From contig CP119315.1 in the NCBI GenBank assembly GCA_029202845.1, positions 1,123,501-1,187,500 on the forward strand: a stretch of DNA of 64,000 nucleotides. The letters are read 5' to 3'. This DNA is from Candidatus Sphingomonas colombiensis (GTDB lineage Bacteria > Pseudomonadota > Alphaproteobacteria > Sphingomonadales > Sphingomonadaceae). The notes below the pieces were generated by a model. That model saw only the letters and a program-made list of their open reading frames with translations, had not been told where the DNA came from and made no database searches. The position numbers and the translations under genes are program-made. Of this stretch, positions 52,062 to 60,124 are shown piece after piece; within the stretch, counting starts at the first letter, position 1, and each line of letters begins with the position of its first letter.

Positions 52062-52363
52062 GCATCGGCTTTAGGGCCATCGCGCCGCCGCGCACAAGCG
52101 CGACCATGCACGTCCCGCGATGAAACGATTTTCGTAGCAATCGGCTGAAAAACTACCGTTTCTGGTAAGAAATGACCATTGTCCGCGCGCCGAACGCAAT
52201 GGTAATCTTTTGTTAAGGTAACGAGTCGGCAGTGAAGCTGTTGACCCCTGCCCCTCTGAATGAGCGTCTAGGCTGCTGGTCGTCTCCCGGCACCTGATCG
52301 AAACACTGATGAAATCGCCGCTTCGGCCAGATTTCGAAGCGGCCGCCAACAAGGGGAATATCG
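52062..52363. promoter_or_regulatory. 302-bp divergent control region with inverted repeats
   Basis: No gene seen. It is more A+T-rich than its surroundings around 52140-52225. It contains the inverted repeat ACCATTG-N15-CAATGGT (52175-52203) and GTTA-AGG-TAAC (52212-52222). It separates cobT (minus) from the PEP-CTERM gene (plus) and should hold promoters for both; the repeats are candidate regulator sites. Confidence 0.5.
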
Positions 52364-53017
52364 ATGATGAGAACGATGTTGCTCGCCGCCGTTGCCGCAG
52401 GCGGCCTGATCGCAGGCTCCGCAACCGCGCAGACGATCTCCAATGCGCCGACCGATGGCTCGATTTCAGCGTTCGGCGTGCCCAACACGCTTACTTATGG
52501 TCAGGTGTTCACCGCGCCGGTCACCGGCACGCTTTCCTCGTTCACACTTAGCCTGAACGGCGGCGTGGGCGCGCTGTTCGGCGGGGTCGGCACGTGGAAC
52601 GGCGGATCGAGCTTCGCGTTCGGCTATGGCTCTCCGACAAATCTATACCAGAGCGCCAACGTCGCCTCGTCCGGTGCGCAGGCCTTCACGTTCACGCCGA
52701 ATGTCGCGGTCGTCGCCGGGCAACAATATGTCGCTTACATAAGCGCGTTCGGCGTCGCCGGTGCGAGCGGCACCACCTCGATGCCGGGCGGCACCAGCGC
52801 GCCAGGCATCGATTATTTCGTATGGAACAACACCAGCGATGCGCGTGGCAACACGAGCTGGAACTATTTCGGCGACTTGGGCAACGCGCTGTTCTCCGCG
52901 ACGTTCAACGGCGGCGTGCCGGAGCCGGCGACATGGGCCCTGATGATCCTGGGCTTTGGCGCCATCGGCGGCGCGCTTCGCCGCAAGCGTATCACCAGCA
53001 ACGTGCGTTTCGCCTGA
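52364..53017 (+). CDS. PEPxxWA-CTERM sorting-domain protein
   Basis: A 217-residue exported protein. A signal peptide (RTMLLAAVAAGGLIAGSATA) leads to a Gly/Ser/Thr/Asn-rich beta domain without Cys, ending in the sorting tail PEPATWALMILGFGAIGGAL plus RRKR: motif, membrane helix, basic cluster. Such proteins are processed by exosortase and sent to the cell surface or exopolysaccharide. ATG follows AAGGGGA; a second ATG is next to it. The gene is inserted, on the opposite strand, between cobS and cobT. Confidence 0.92.
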   Translation: MMRTMLLAAVAAGGLIAGSATAQTISNAPTDGSISAFGVPNTLTYGQVFTAPVTGTLSSFTLSLNGGVGALFGGVGTWNGGSSFAFGYGSPTNLYQSANVASSGAQAFTFTPNVAVVAGQQYVAYISAFGVAGASGTTSMPGGTSAPGIDYFVWNNTSDARGNTSWNYFGDLGNALFSATFNGGVPEPATWALMILGFGAIGGALRRKRITSNVRFA

Positions 53018-53040
53018 CCGATCCAGCCAGCGCGAATAAG

Positions 53041-53078
53041 GAAGGGGCGACGCCACACGGCGCCGCCCCTTCTTTTTT
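53041..53078 (+). terminator. Rho-independent terminator after the PEP-CTERM gene
   Basis: GAAGGGGCG-A-CGCC / GGCG-C-CGCCCCTTC stem around ACAC, followed by T6. It lies between two convergent genes. Confidence 0.92.
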
Positions 53079-53096
53079 GTTCACCGGGTGCGGGCG

Positions 53097-54101
53097 TCAG
53101 GCCCGACCCACCACGCTTTCGGGCAGATCCTTGCCGAATACGCGCTGATAATATTCCGCCACCAGCGGCCGCTCCGCCTCGTCGCATTTGTTGAGGAAGG
53201 ACAGGCGGAAAGCGAAACCGACATCGCTGAAGATCAGCGCGTTCTGCGCCCAGGTGATCACGGTGCGCGGGCTCATCACGGTCGAGATATCGCCGTTGAT
53301 GAAGCCCTTGCGCGTCAGATCGGCGACGCGGACCATATCGTCGACGAGCTTCTTGCCCTCAGGCTTGTCATATTCGCCCGACTTGGCGAGCACGATCTGC
53401 GCCTCGGTCGCCGCCGGCAGATAGTTCAGCGTGACGACGATGTTCCAGCGATCCATCTGGCCCTGGTTGATCTGCTGGGTGCCATGATAAAGTCCGCTCG
53501 TGTCGCCCAGGCCCACCGTGTTGGCGGTGGAGAACAGGCGGAACCACGGGTTCGGACGGATCACGCGATTCTGGTCGAGCAGCGTCAGCTTGCCCTCCGT
53601 CTCCAGCACGCGCTGGATCACGAACATCACGTCGGGGCGACCGGCATCATATTCGTCGAACACCAAAGCGGTCGGCGTCTGGAGCGCCCAGGGCAACAGC
53701 CCCTCGCGGAATTCGGTGACCTGCTGACCGTCGCGCAGCACGATCGCGTCGCGGCCGACAAGATCGATACGGCTGATATGCGCATCGAGGTTGATGCGGA
53801 TGCACGGCCATTTCAGCCGCGCGGCGACCTGCTCGATATGGCTCGACTTGCCGGTGCCGTGATAGCCCTGCACCATCACGCGGCGGTTGTGCGCGAAGCC
53901 CGCGACGATCGCCAGCGTCGTATCGGGATCGAACACATAGGCCGGATCGAGATCGGGCACGCGCTCGTCCGCCTCGCTGAACGCCGGGCATTGCATGTCG
54001 CTGTCGATACCGAACAGATCGCGGACGCTGACCATTTTGTCAGGCGCGTCGAGAATCGTCGTCTCGCGGCTGTCGGGCTGGGTGTTCGGAATATCAGTCA
54101 T
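53097..54101 (-). CDS. cobS: Cobaltochelatase subunit CobS
   Basis: A 334-residue AAA+ ATPase subunit of CobNST. Walker A is GYHGTGKS (residues 79-86), Walker B in ALVFDEYDAGRPDVMFV, and LFSTANTVGLGDTSGLYHGT is the sensor region. It powers metal insertion with CobT. The start is ATG at 54101 before the conserved SVRDLFGIDSDM block; the frame extends 12 codons upstream without a better site. In many alphaproteobacteria a J-domain gene and bolA lie directly upstream; here they are 5 kb away. Confidence 0.96.
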   Translation of the reverse strand: MTDIPNTQPDSRETTILDAPDKMVSVRDLFGIDSDMQCPAFSEADERVPDLDPAYVFDPDTTLAIVAGFAHNRRVMVQGYHGTGKSSHIEQVAARLKWPCIRINLDAHISRIDLVGRDAIVLRDGQQVTEFREGLLPWALQTPTALVFDEYDAGRPDVMFVIQRVLETEGKLTLLDQNRVIRPNPWFRLFSTANTVGLGDTSGLYHGTQQINQGQMDRWNIVVTLNYLPAATEAQIVLAKSGEYDKPEGKKLVDDMVRVADLTRKGFINGDISTVMSPRTVITWAQNALIFSDVGFAFRLSFLNKCDEAERPLVAEYYQRVFGKDLPESVVGRA

Positions 54102-54148
54102 GCGCGCCTCGCGAAGTAACGCCTCTGCCTTAGGCACGGCGGTACAGG

Positions 54149-54847
54149 TTATTCAACCTCCGCCTTGGGGGGAAGCGCGAAGAGATCGATGAACGCACGT
54201 GCGGCCGCGCGGTTTCCGGTGAACACCAATGTGCCCTCCGCCTCCGCCTCTTCGATCGGCTGCTTGCCATAGACGATATTCGCCATCGTGCGCGCGTCCG
54301 TCGCGAAATGCACCTCCACATCGCCTTCGCCGCGCACGATCGGCAGGTCGCCGTCCGCGAACCGGGCGATGAACGATTCGGCGCCGAACGCGAAACCCAG
54401 CGTCATCGGCGGCATGGCGCGCGCACGCTCCACATCCATCATCGTGCGCAGCGAGAGCATCATCGACGCAGACGACAGCGGCAATGTGGGATCGTGATTG
54501 GGAGAGCGCGCCGCCCACGCACCAAGGATCTTGATCGGCTCCTCCGCCGTATATCCCCATGCCGTCAGTTCATAGACCTGCACATTGGCCGGCGACGGCA
54601 GCTTGCGACGCTTCAGGATATGCGCGCGCTCCAACCCCTCGAGCCGCTGGGTCAGCACATTGGCGCTGATCCCGCTAAGCGACGCCTTGAGTTCGCCGAA
54701 ACGCCGCGCGCCGAACATCAATTCCCGCACGATCAGCAGCGACCAGCGTTCGCCAACCAATTCCATCGCCAGCGCGGTGCCGCAGGCATCGTCATACCAC
54801 CGCTTCGTCGTCGCCAACTCTCGTTTAGTCACTTTTTCTAACTTCAT
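54149..54847 (-). CDS. HxlR-family regulator with C-terminal SCP2-like domain
   Basis: A 232-residue protein. Residues 15-105 form an HxlR winged helix: CGTALAMELVGERWSLLIVR, ELMFGARRFGELKASLSGIS, ANVLTQRLEGLERAHILKRR. The C-terminal half resembles a sterol-carrier-like ligand pocket (FADGDLPIVRGEGDVEVHFA). The combination suggests a regulator sensing a small hydrophobic ligand. It is divergent from a seven-gene plus-strand cassette of ligand-binding and detoxification-type proteins, which it probably controls. Confidence 0.9.
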   Translation of the reverse strand: MKLEKVTKRELATTKRWYDDACGTALAMELVGERWSLLIVRELMFGARRFGELKASLSGISANVLTQRLEGLERAHILKRRKLPSPANVQVYELTAWGYTAEEPIKILGAWAARSPNHDPTLPLSSASMMLSLRTMMDVERARAMPPMTLGFAFGAESFIARFADGDLPIVRGEGDVEVHFATDARTMANIVYGKQPIEEAEAEGTLVFTGNRAAARAFIDLFALPPKAEVE

Positions 54848-54866
54848 GGTTGTTTTTTGTAACTTC
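54839..54866. promoter_or_regulatory. Direct repeat at the HxlR/cassette divergent promoter
   Basis: TAACTTC occurs at 54839-54845 and 54860-54866, two helical turns apart. One copy lies over the HxlR start codon. The placement suggests a regulator binding both, for example autoregulation. Confidence 0.4.
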
Positions 54867-54914
54867 GGCGCGCAGAAATCGCAAGCAACGAATCGCCAGG
54901 GGAGTTTTGTTCAA

Positions 54915-55340
54915 ATGCCGAAAATGATCTTCGTGAACCTGCCCGTCGCCCATGTCGCGAAGGCCACTGCCTTCTACGAAGCGATCGGCATGAAGCAGAA
55001 CCCGATGTTCTCCAACGAACAGGCTTCGGCGATGGAATGGTCGGACACGATCAGCTTCATGCTGCTCGACCACGCGTTTTACGCCACCTTCACCACCAAA
55101 CAGATCATCGACGCCAAGGCGGTGAGCGGCGCGCTGATCGCGCTGTCACGCGACAGCCGCGCGGACGTGGATGCGATCACCGATGCCGCGCTCGCCGCCG
55201 GCGGCCGCGAGGCACGCGAGAAACAGGACATGGGCTTCATGTATTCCCGCGCGTTCGAGGATCTCGACGGCCATGTGTTCGAGCCGATGTGGATGGACAT
55301 GGCCGCAGCGGAACAAGTGCTCGCGCCGACCCACGGCTGA
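54915..55340 (+). CDS. VOC-family protein (glyoxalase-like)
   Basis: A 141-residue single VOC-fold protein: IFVNLPVAHVAKATAFYEAI, MLLDHAFYATFTTKQI, and FMYSRAFEDLDGHVFEPMWM, the last with the usual metal-ligand region. VOC proteins include lyases, dioxygenases and antibiotic-binding proteins; the substrate is unknown. First gene of the cassette facing the HxlR gene, with AGGGG upstream of the ATG. Confidence 0.88.
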   Translation: MPKMIFVNLPVAHVAKATAFYEAIGMKQNPMFSNEQASAMEWSDTISFMLLDHAFYATFTTKQIIDAKAVSGALIALSRDSRADVDAITDAALAAGGREAREKQDMGFMYSRAFEDLDGHVFEPMWMDMAAAEQVLAPTHG

Positions 55341-55378
55341 AACACCGCACTAATATACAAATATAAGGATGGAGAGAG

Positions 55379-56032
55379 ATGTCTGACACGCCACAGATCA
55401 TCACCTTCGGCTGGGTGCCGGAGTTCGCACGCGGCTTCGTCCGCGATATCCGCCCGCGCTGGGCGTGCGAGGAGGTTGGCCAGCCCTATGAGGCGGTGCT
55501 GATCACCGATGCCAAGTCCGCCGAGCATCGCCGCCTCCAGCCGTTCGGACAGGTGCCGGCCTATCGCGACGGCGAGCTAGAGATGTTCGAATCCGGCGCG
55601 ATGGTGCTTCACATCTGCGAAACGGCCGGGAAACTGGTGCCGACCGATCCGATCAAGCGGGCCCATGCGATCCAGTGGCTTGCCGCCGCGCTCAACTCGG
55701 TCGAGCCGTTCGTGATGGCGCTCGCGGTCAATGACATCTTCGAGGCCGACCGCCCGTGGTCCGCGACGCGGCACGACAAGGTGGTGGGCGATCTCAACGG
55801 GCGCCTTGCCGACCTGGAGAATGCGCTCGGCGACAAGCAATGGCTCGACGGCGACGATTTCACGGTCGGCGACCTGATGATGGTTTCCGTGCTGGGCGGC
55901 CTTCGCGGCACGGATTCGCTCGATCGCTTCCCGCGCCTCGCCGCTTATGTCGCGCGCGGTGAAGGGCGGCCGGCGCATCGCAAGGCGATGGCCGATCATC
56001 TCGCCACGTTTGACCAGCCGGTCGCGGCTTGA
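55379..56032 (+). CDS. Glutathione S-transferase
   Basis: A 217-residue GST. The N-terminal thioredoxin-like domain has RDIRPRWACEEVGQPYEAVL, PFGQVPAYRDGELEMFESGA (cis-Pro and glutathione-binding Glu-Ser), and the C-terminal helical domain has KQWLDGDDFTVGDLMMVSVL. It conjugates or isomerises electrophiles in the cytoplasm. Second gene of the HxlR cassette, preceded by GGAGAGAG. Confidence 0.92.
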   Translation: MSDTPQIITFGWVPEFARGFVRDIRPRWACEEVGQPYEAVLITDAKSAEHRRLQPFGQVPAYRDGELEMFESGAMVLHICETAGKLVPTDPIKRAHAIQWLAAALNSVEPFVMALAVNDIFEADRPWSATRHDKVVGDLNGRLADLENALGDKQWLDGDDFTVGDLMMVSVLGGLRGTDSLDRFPRLAAYVARGEGRPAHRKAMADHLATFDQPVAA

Positions 56033-56048
56033 ACCGGGAAGGATAGCG

Positions 56049-56759
56049 ATGGGGTACTTTCAAGGTTTCGTGATCCCGGTGAAGAAGGGCGAGCAGGCCG
56101 CCTATCGCCGCTTCGCCGCGATGGTCGCGCCGGGCTTCTCCGAACATGGCGCTTTGCGCACGGTGGAATGCTGGGGCGACAATGTGATGGTTGGCAAGAC
56201 CACCGATTTTCGCCGTGCCGTCGCCGCCGACGACGGGGAAGAAATCGTGTTCGCGTGGATCGAATGGCCCGACAGGGCGACGTGCGACGCGGCCGCCGAG
56301 AAGATGACGCGGCCCGACGGGCCTGTGCCGTTCGATATGCAGCGGATGATCTACGCCGGCTATGATCTCGCATTCGCCACCGGGCCGAGCGGCGCGATCG
56401 GCTATGTCGATGGCATCGTCGCCGCGGTGCCGGATGGCGCGCGCGCCGACTTCGTCGAGCACAGCCAAGGGAGGGCGGCGATCTTTCTCGAAAAGGGCGC
56501 GACCCGCGTGGTCGAGGGGTGGGGTGCCGACGTGCCGGCCGGCAAGATCACCGATTTCCAACGCGCGGTGCAGGCCAAGGCCGGCGAGACGGTAGTCTGC
56601 GGCTGGATCGAATGGCCTGACAAGTCGACCCGGGACGCCGGCATGACGGCACTCATGCAGGATGAGCGGCTGCGCGCGAATCCCGCGCCATGGAATGGCC
56701 AGCTCGCGATTTTCGGCGGATTCACGCCAATCCTCGATACCGACAACACGGCAAGCTGA
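56049..56759 (+). CDS. Tandem DUF1428 protein
   Basis: A 236-residue protein containing two DUF1428 (YbaA-like) domains. Domain 1: YFQGFVIPVKKGEQAAYRRF, LRTVECWGDNVMVGKTTDFR, FAWIEWPDRATCDAAAEKM. Domain 2: GYVDGIVAAVPDGARADFVE, VVEGWGADVPAGKITDFQRA, CGWIEWPDKSTRDAGMTALM. Stand-alone DUF1428 proteins form a dimeric alpha/beta-barrel; here one chain would make it. Function unknown. ATG at 56049 begins the homology. Confidence 0.88.
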   Translation: MGYFQGFVIPVKKGEQAAYRRFAAMVAPGFSEHGALRTVECWGDNVMVGKTTDFRRAVAADDGEEIVFAWIEWPDRATCDAAAEKMTRPDGPVPFDMQRMIYAGYDLAFATGPSGAIGYVDGIVAAVPDGARADFVEHSQGRAAIFLEKGATRVVEGWGADVPAGKITDFQRAVQAKAGETVVCGWIEWPDKSTRDAGMTALMQDERLRANPAPWNGQLAIFGGFTPILDTDNTAS

Positions 56760-56771
56760 AGGGAACCGACG

Positions 56772-57551
56772 ATGCATAACGACGAAGGCACCCCGATCTG
56801 GTTCGAGCTGAACACCGCCGATCCGGACAAGGCACAGCAATTCTACACGAGCGTCGCGGGCTGGACCGTCGCCGCCTCGGAAATGGCCGAACATGGCGGC
56901 TATCGGCTCGCCAACGCCAGTGACGGCGAGGGCGTTGCCGGGCTGATGAAGCCGCCGCCGGGAATGGGCGCGGCAAACGGCTGGACGATCTATTTCGCCA
57001 CCGGCGACGTCGATGCGATGGCGACGCGCGTGAAGGAACTCGGTGGCGCGCTGCATTTCGGGCCGATGGACATACCGCATGTCGGGCGCTTCGCAGCGGT
57101 TGCCGATCCGCAGGGCGTGGGCTTCATGCTGATGACCGGCAGCAGCGCCGAGGCCTCTACCGCGTTTCGACAGGCCGCCGGCGCCTTCGGCCATGCCGTG
57201 TGGATAGAACTCGCCACCCCCGATCCCGATGCCGCATTCGGTTTCTACGGCAAATTGTTCGGCTGGGAGAAGGCCGGCGCGATGCCGATGGGCGAGATGG
57301 GGGAATATGCCTTCATCGGCAAAGGCGAGGGTTTCCGCCCGGGCGCCATGATGTCGAGCAGCAAGAGCGGCGCGCCCGCGCGGTGGAACTGGTACATAAA
57401 CGTGCCCGACATCGATGCCGCGATCGCCGATGCCAAAACGCGCGGCGGCACGCTGATCCAGGGGCCTGACCAGATTCCCGGCGGCGACTATTCCGCCAAT
57501 ATCACCGATCCGGAAGGCTTCGCGGTCGGGCTGGTCGGCCCCAAGAAATAA
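56772..57551 (+). CDS. Two-domain VOC-family protein
   Basis: A 259-residue protein with two VOC domains: TPIWFELNTADPDKAQQFYT in the first, FGHAVWIELATPDPDAAFGF in the second, each ending with a FAAVADPQGVGFML- or ITDPEGFAVGLV-type strand. The arrangement resembles two-domain actinobacterial proteins. Substrate unknown. It starts 12 bp after the DUF1428 gene. Confidence 0.9.
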   Translation: MHNDEGTPIWFELNTADPDKAQQFYTSVAGWTVAASEMAEHGGYRLANASDGEGVAGLMKPPPGMGAANGWTIYFATGDVDAMATRVKELGGALHFGPMDIPHVGRFAAVADPQGVGFMLMTGSSAEASTAFRQAAGAFGHAVWIELATPDPDAAFGFYGKLFGWEKAGAMPMGEMGEYAFIGKGEGFRPGAMMSSSKSGAPARWNWYINVPDIDAAIADAKTRGGTLIQGPDQIPGGDYSANITDPEGFAVGLVGPKK

Positions 57552-57561
57552 CGGGAGAGTG

Positions 57562-58059
57562 ATGATGACCAAGATGCGCACCTGCCTGTGGTTCGATCAT
57601 GGTGAAGCGCGCAAAGCGGCGGCGTTCTACGCCGCCACTTTCCCGGACAGCCATTTCGAAGAGGCGAGCAAGGCGCCATCCGACTTTCCCGGCGGCAGCG
57701 CGGGCAATGAGATCACCGTGTTGTTCACGCTGCTCGGCCAGCCGTTCATGGGGCTTAACGGCGGCCCGAACTTCAAGCCCAACGAGGCGGTCAGCTTCCA
57801 GGTCTATACCGATACGCAGGAAGAGACCGATCGCTACTGGAACGCGATCGTCGCCAATGGCGGCGCCGAAAGCCAGTGCGGCTGGTGCAAGGACCGTTGG
57901 GGCTATTCGTGGCAGATTACCCCGCGCGCGTTGATGGATGGAATGGGTGACCGCGATCCCGCCGTGTCGAAACGCGTCTTCGAAGCGATGATGACGATGA
58001 CGAAGATCGACATCGCCACGATCGAGCGCGCGCGCCGCGGCGAGGAAGTCTCCGCATGA
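57562..58059 (+). CDS. VOC-family protein, PhnB/3-dmu-9 type
   Basis: A 165-residue PhnB-type VOC protein: LWFDHGEARKAAAFYAATFP, FTLLGQPFMGLNGGPNFKPN, EAVSFQVYTDTQEETDRYWN, and CGWCKDRWGYSWQITPRALM. Often annotated as 3-demethylubiquinone methyltransferase, but not an enzyme of that pathway. Start at one of two adjacent ATGs after GGGAGAG. Its stop overlaps the SRPBCC start (ATGA). Confidence 0.9.
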   Translation: MMTKMRTCLWFDHGEARKAAAFYAATFPDSHFEEASKAPSDFPGGSAGNEITVLFTLLGQPFMGLNGGPNFKPNEAVSFQVYTDTQEETDRYWNAIVANGGAESQCGWCKDRWGYSWQITPRALMDGMGDRDPAVSKRVFEAMMTMTKIDIATIERARRGEEVSA

Positions 58060-58538
58060 GCCTGGTCAACGAGGAGCTGGCGATCGAACGCGTCATCGAC
58101 GCCCCGCGCGATGCCGTATGGCGGGCGATGACCGATCATATCGCCGAATGGTGGTGCCCGCGCCCATGGACAACCGAGGTCGTCGCGCTGGAATGGCGTT
58201 CCGGCGGGCGCTTCTCGCTCGCGATGCATACGCCGGACGGCGACGTGCATGACGGCGACGGCATGTTGCTGGAGGTCGTGCCCGGCGAACGGATCGTCTT
58301 CACCAATATGCTGGGCAAAAACTGGGTGCCGCAGGACGCGCAGCCGTTCGGGATCGTGGGGATATTCACCCTCGCGGATGCGCCGGGCGGCCGCACCGCC
58401 TATCGCGCCAGCGCCCACCACTGGAACGCAGCCGACCGGAAAGCGCACGACGAAATGGGCTTCGCCGAAGGTTGGGGCATTTGCGCCGACCAGCTCACCG
58501 AAGTCGCCCGCCGGGTGGCGGAGACCGCCAATGCGTAA
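58056..58538 (+). CDS. SRPBCC (AHSA1-like) protein
   Basis: A 160-residue START/Bet-v-1-fold protein: ELAIERVIDAPRDAVWRAMT, ALEWRSGGRFSLAMHTPDGD, LLEVVPGERIVFTNMLG. It has a deep hydrophobic cavity in known relatives and probably binds a small hydrophobic ligand. Coupled to genes on both sides by overlaps. Confidence 0.9.
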   Translation: MSLVNEELAIERVIDAPRDAVWRAMTDHIAEWWCPRPWTTEVVALEWRSGGRFSLAMHTPDGDVHDGDGMLLEVVPGERIVFTNMLGKNWVPQDAQPFGIVGIFTLADAPGGRTAYRASAHHWNAADRKAHDEMGFAEGWGICADQLTEVARRVAETANA

Positions 58539-59190
58539 GATCATCGGCGGGGTGTTCCAGTCGCTCGATGGCGTGATGCAGGCGCCGGGCGGCCCCAGCG
58601 AGGACTGGACGGGCGGCTTCACGCTCGGCGGCTGGACCGCGACCTTCTGGGATCCGGCGATGGAACAGGCGATGGGCGGCCTGTTCCGCGCGCCGTTCGA
58701 CCTGCTGCTCGGGCGCAAGACCTGGGAAATCTTCGCCGCGCACTGGCCCTATGTCGGCGCAGACGATCCGATCGGCGCCTTGTTCAACGGCGTGGCAAAA
58801 TATGTCGTCACGCGCGGTGCCGATCCGCTCGACTGGCAGAATAGCCACCGCGTCGGCACCGTTGAAGAGATTGCCCGGATCAAGGCCAGCGACGGCCCCG
58901 ATCTGCTGATTCAGGGCAGCAGCACGCTCTATCCCGCGCTGTTCGCCGCCGGGCTGGTCGATCGGCTGCTGGTGATGACCTTCCCGGTCGTGCTCGGGTC
59001 CGGCAAAAGGCTGTTCGGCACGGGCACGCCGCCGTTCGCGCTCAAGCTGGTGGAGCATCGCGCCGCGGCCACCGGCGTGACGCTCGCGACCTACGAGCCC
59101 GCGGGCGCGGTGCCGATCGGCACGTTCCAGCTCGCGCAACCCAGCGAACGCGAACAGGCGCGGCAGGAACGGATGAAGCGCGAGGGGTGA
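58531..59190 (+). CDS. Dihydrofolate reductase-family (RibD C-terminal) protein
   Basis: A 219-residue protein of the RibD-C/DHFR-like group: KIIGGVFQSLDGVMQAPGGP, LLGRKTWEIFAAHWPYVGAD, DLLIQGSSTLYPALFAAGLV, and FPVVLGSGKRLFGTG. Relatives use NADPH to reduce pterin- or ribityl-type substrates; true folate activity is unlikely without FolA residues. ATG overlaps the SRPBCC gene by 8 bp. Last gene of the cassette. Confidence 0.9.
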   Translation: MRKIIGGVFQSLDGVMQAPGGPSEDWTGGFTLGGWTATFWDPAMEQAMGGLFRAPFDLLLGRKTWEIFAAHWPYVGADDPIGALFNGVAKYVVTRGADPLDWQNSHRVGTVEEIARIKASDGPDLLIQGSSTLYPALFAAGLVDRLLVMTFPVVLGSGKRLFGTGTPPFALKLVEHRAAATGVTLATYEPAGAVPIGTFQLAQPSEREQARQERMKREG

Positions 59191-59200
59191 GCCGGCGCCT

Positions 59201-59791
59201 TCACGCGAAGGCCGGCGCCTGCCGCAATTGCTGATAGGCGGCGATCACCTTCGCCAGCGTGCCTTCATGGCTGCGATCCCCGCCGTTGCGATCGGGGTGA
59301 TAGCGTCGCACGAGCTCCGAATAGCGCTGGCGCAACGCGTGGCGATCGGCGTTCGCCTCCAGCCCGAGCACCTTCAGGCTGGCACGGTCCTGCCCGGACA
59401 GGGGCTTGCCGTCCTTGCGCTCTGGCGCGACCTCGCGCCGGAAGCGCGCGCTGATCGCGTCGAGCGGATCGGCGAAATCGGCCCAGCGCGGGCCGCGATC
59501 GGCGCCCGCGTGCGCGAAGGCACGTGTCTCGCGCTCCCAGCCCGCCATCGGGCTTTGCGCGGCGTGAATCTCGTCGACGGTCATGCCCTCGAAGTAATTA
59601 TAGCCCGCGTTGAACGCGCGGACGTGATCGAGGCAAAACCAGCGGAACGCCGGCGGCCCCTCTCCATTCGATCCTTCCAGCGGCGGCGCGCGGAATTCGC
59701 CCAGCTCGGCGCATCCCGCCGCGGCGCAGGGGCGATCCCCCGCGATCCGCCCGTGAAAGCGCGCGTTCGGCCGCTCTTTCCTGTCACTCAC
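59201..59791 (-). CDS. J-domain (DnaJ-like) protein
   Basis: A 196-residue protein with the J domain at the C-terminus: VLGLEANADRHALRQRYSEL and the HPD motif in VRRYHPDRNGGDRS. The N-terminal part has CAAAGCAELGEFRAPP, a Cys-containing segment, and RWFCLDHVRAFNAGYNYFEG. This architecture is the alphaproteobacterial J-domain protein usually located between bolA and cobS. It probably stimulates Hsp70. Start: GTG at 59791; no ATG in frame. Confidence 0.9.
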   Translation of the reverse strand: MSDRKERPNARFHGRIAGDRPCAAAGCAELGEFRAPPLEGSNGEGPPAFRWFCLDHVRAFNAGYNYFEGMTVDEIHAAQSPMAGWERETRAFAHAGADRGPRWADFADPLDAISARFRREVAPERKDGKPLSGQDRASLKVLGLEANADRHALRQRYSELVRRYHPDRNGGDRSHEGTLAKVIAAYQQLRQAPAFA

Positions 59792-59833
59792 CCTTCGCAC
59801 GCCTTTCCCGCAAAAGCCCGTTATATAGGCGCG

Positions 59834-60124
59834 ATGACCGATACCGCCACCGGCCCCGTTGCCCAGGAAATCACCGCCCGGCTTACCGCCGCGCTCACCC
59901 CCTCGCGCCTCGACGTGCTCAACGAAAGCGCCCAGCATCGCGGCCATATGGGCGATGACGGATCGGGCGAAAGCCATTTTCGCGTCATCGTCGAAAGCGC
60001 CGCCTTCGCCGGCCAGTCTCGCGTCCAGCGCCAGCGGCTGGTCAATCAGGCGCTCGCCGATCTGCTGCGCGAAAAGGTGCATGCGCTCGCGATCCGCGCC
60101 ATCGCGCCGGGCGAGCCTGCGTGA
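59834..60124 (+). CDS. bolA: BolA-family protein
   Basis: A 96-residue BolA protein: ITARLTAALTPSRLDVLNES, then HFRVIVESAAFAGQSRVQRQ and VHALAIRAIAPGE. BolA proteins bind DNA and pair with monothiol glutaredoxins through an Fe-S cluster; the conserved His is in GESHFRV. Divergent from the J-domain gene, as usual in the group. Its stop overlaps the NUDIX GTG. Confidence 0.93.
   Translation: MTDTATGPVAQEITARLTAALTPSRLDVLNESAQHRGHMGDDGSGESHFRVIVESAAFAGQSRVQRQRLVNQALADLLREKVHALAIRAIAPGEPA

Noticed and set aside
50262..52148. 628-codon open frame on the plus strand, part of it hydrophobic
   Set aside because: Antisense to cobT; the hydrophobic stretch is the reverse reading of the Asp/Glu-rich linker.
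55860..57581. 573-codon open frame on the minus strand
   Set aside because: Antisense to the DUF1428 and VOC genes, which have recognisable domains and ribosome binding sites.
57562..58059. Annotation as 3-demethylubiquinone methyltransferase
   Set aside because: The family name is historical; the protein is a VOC fold without a SAM-binding motif.
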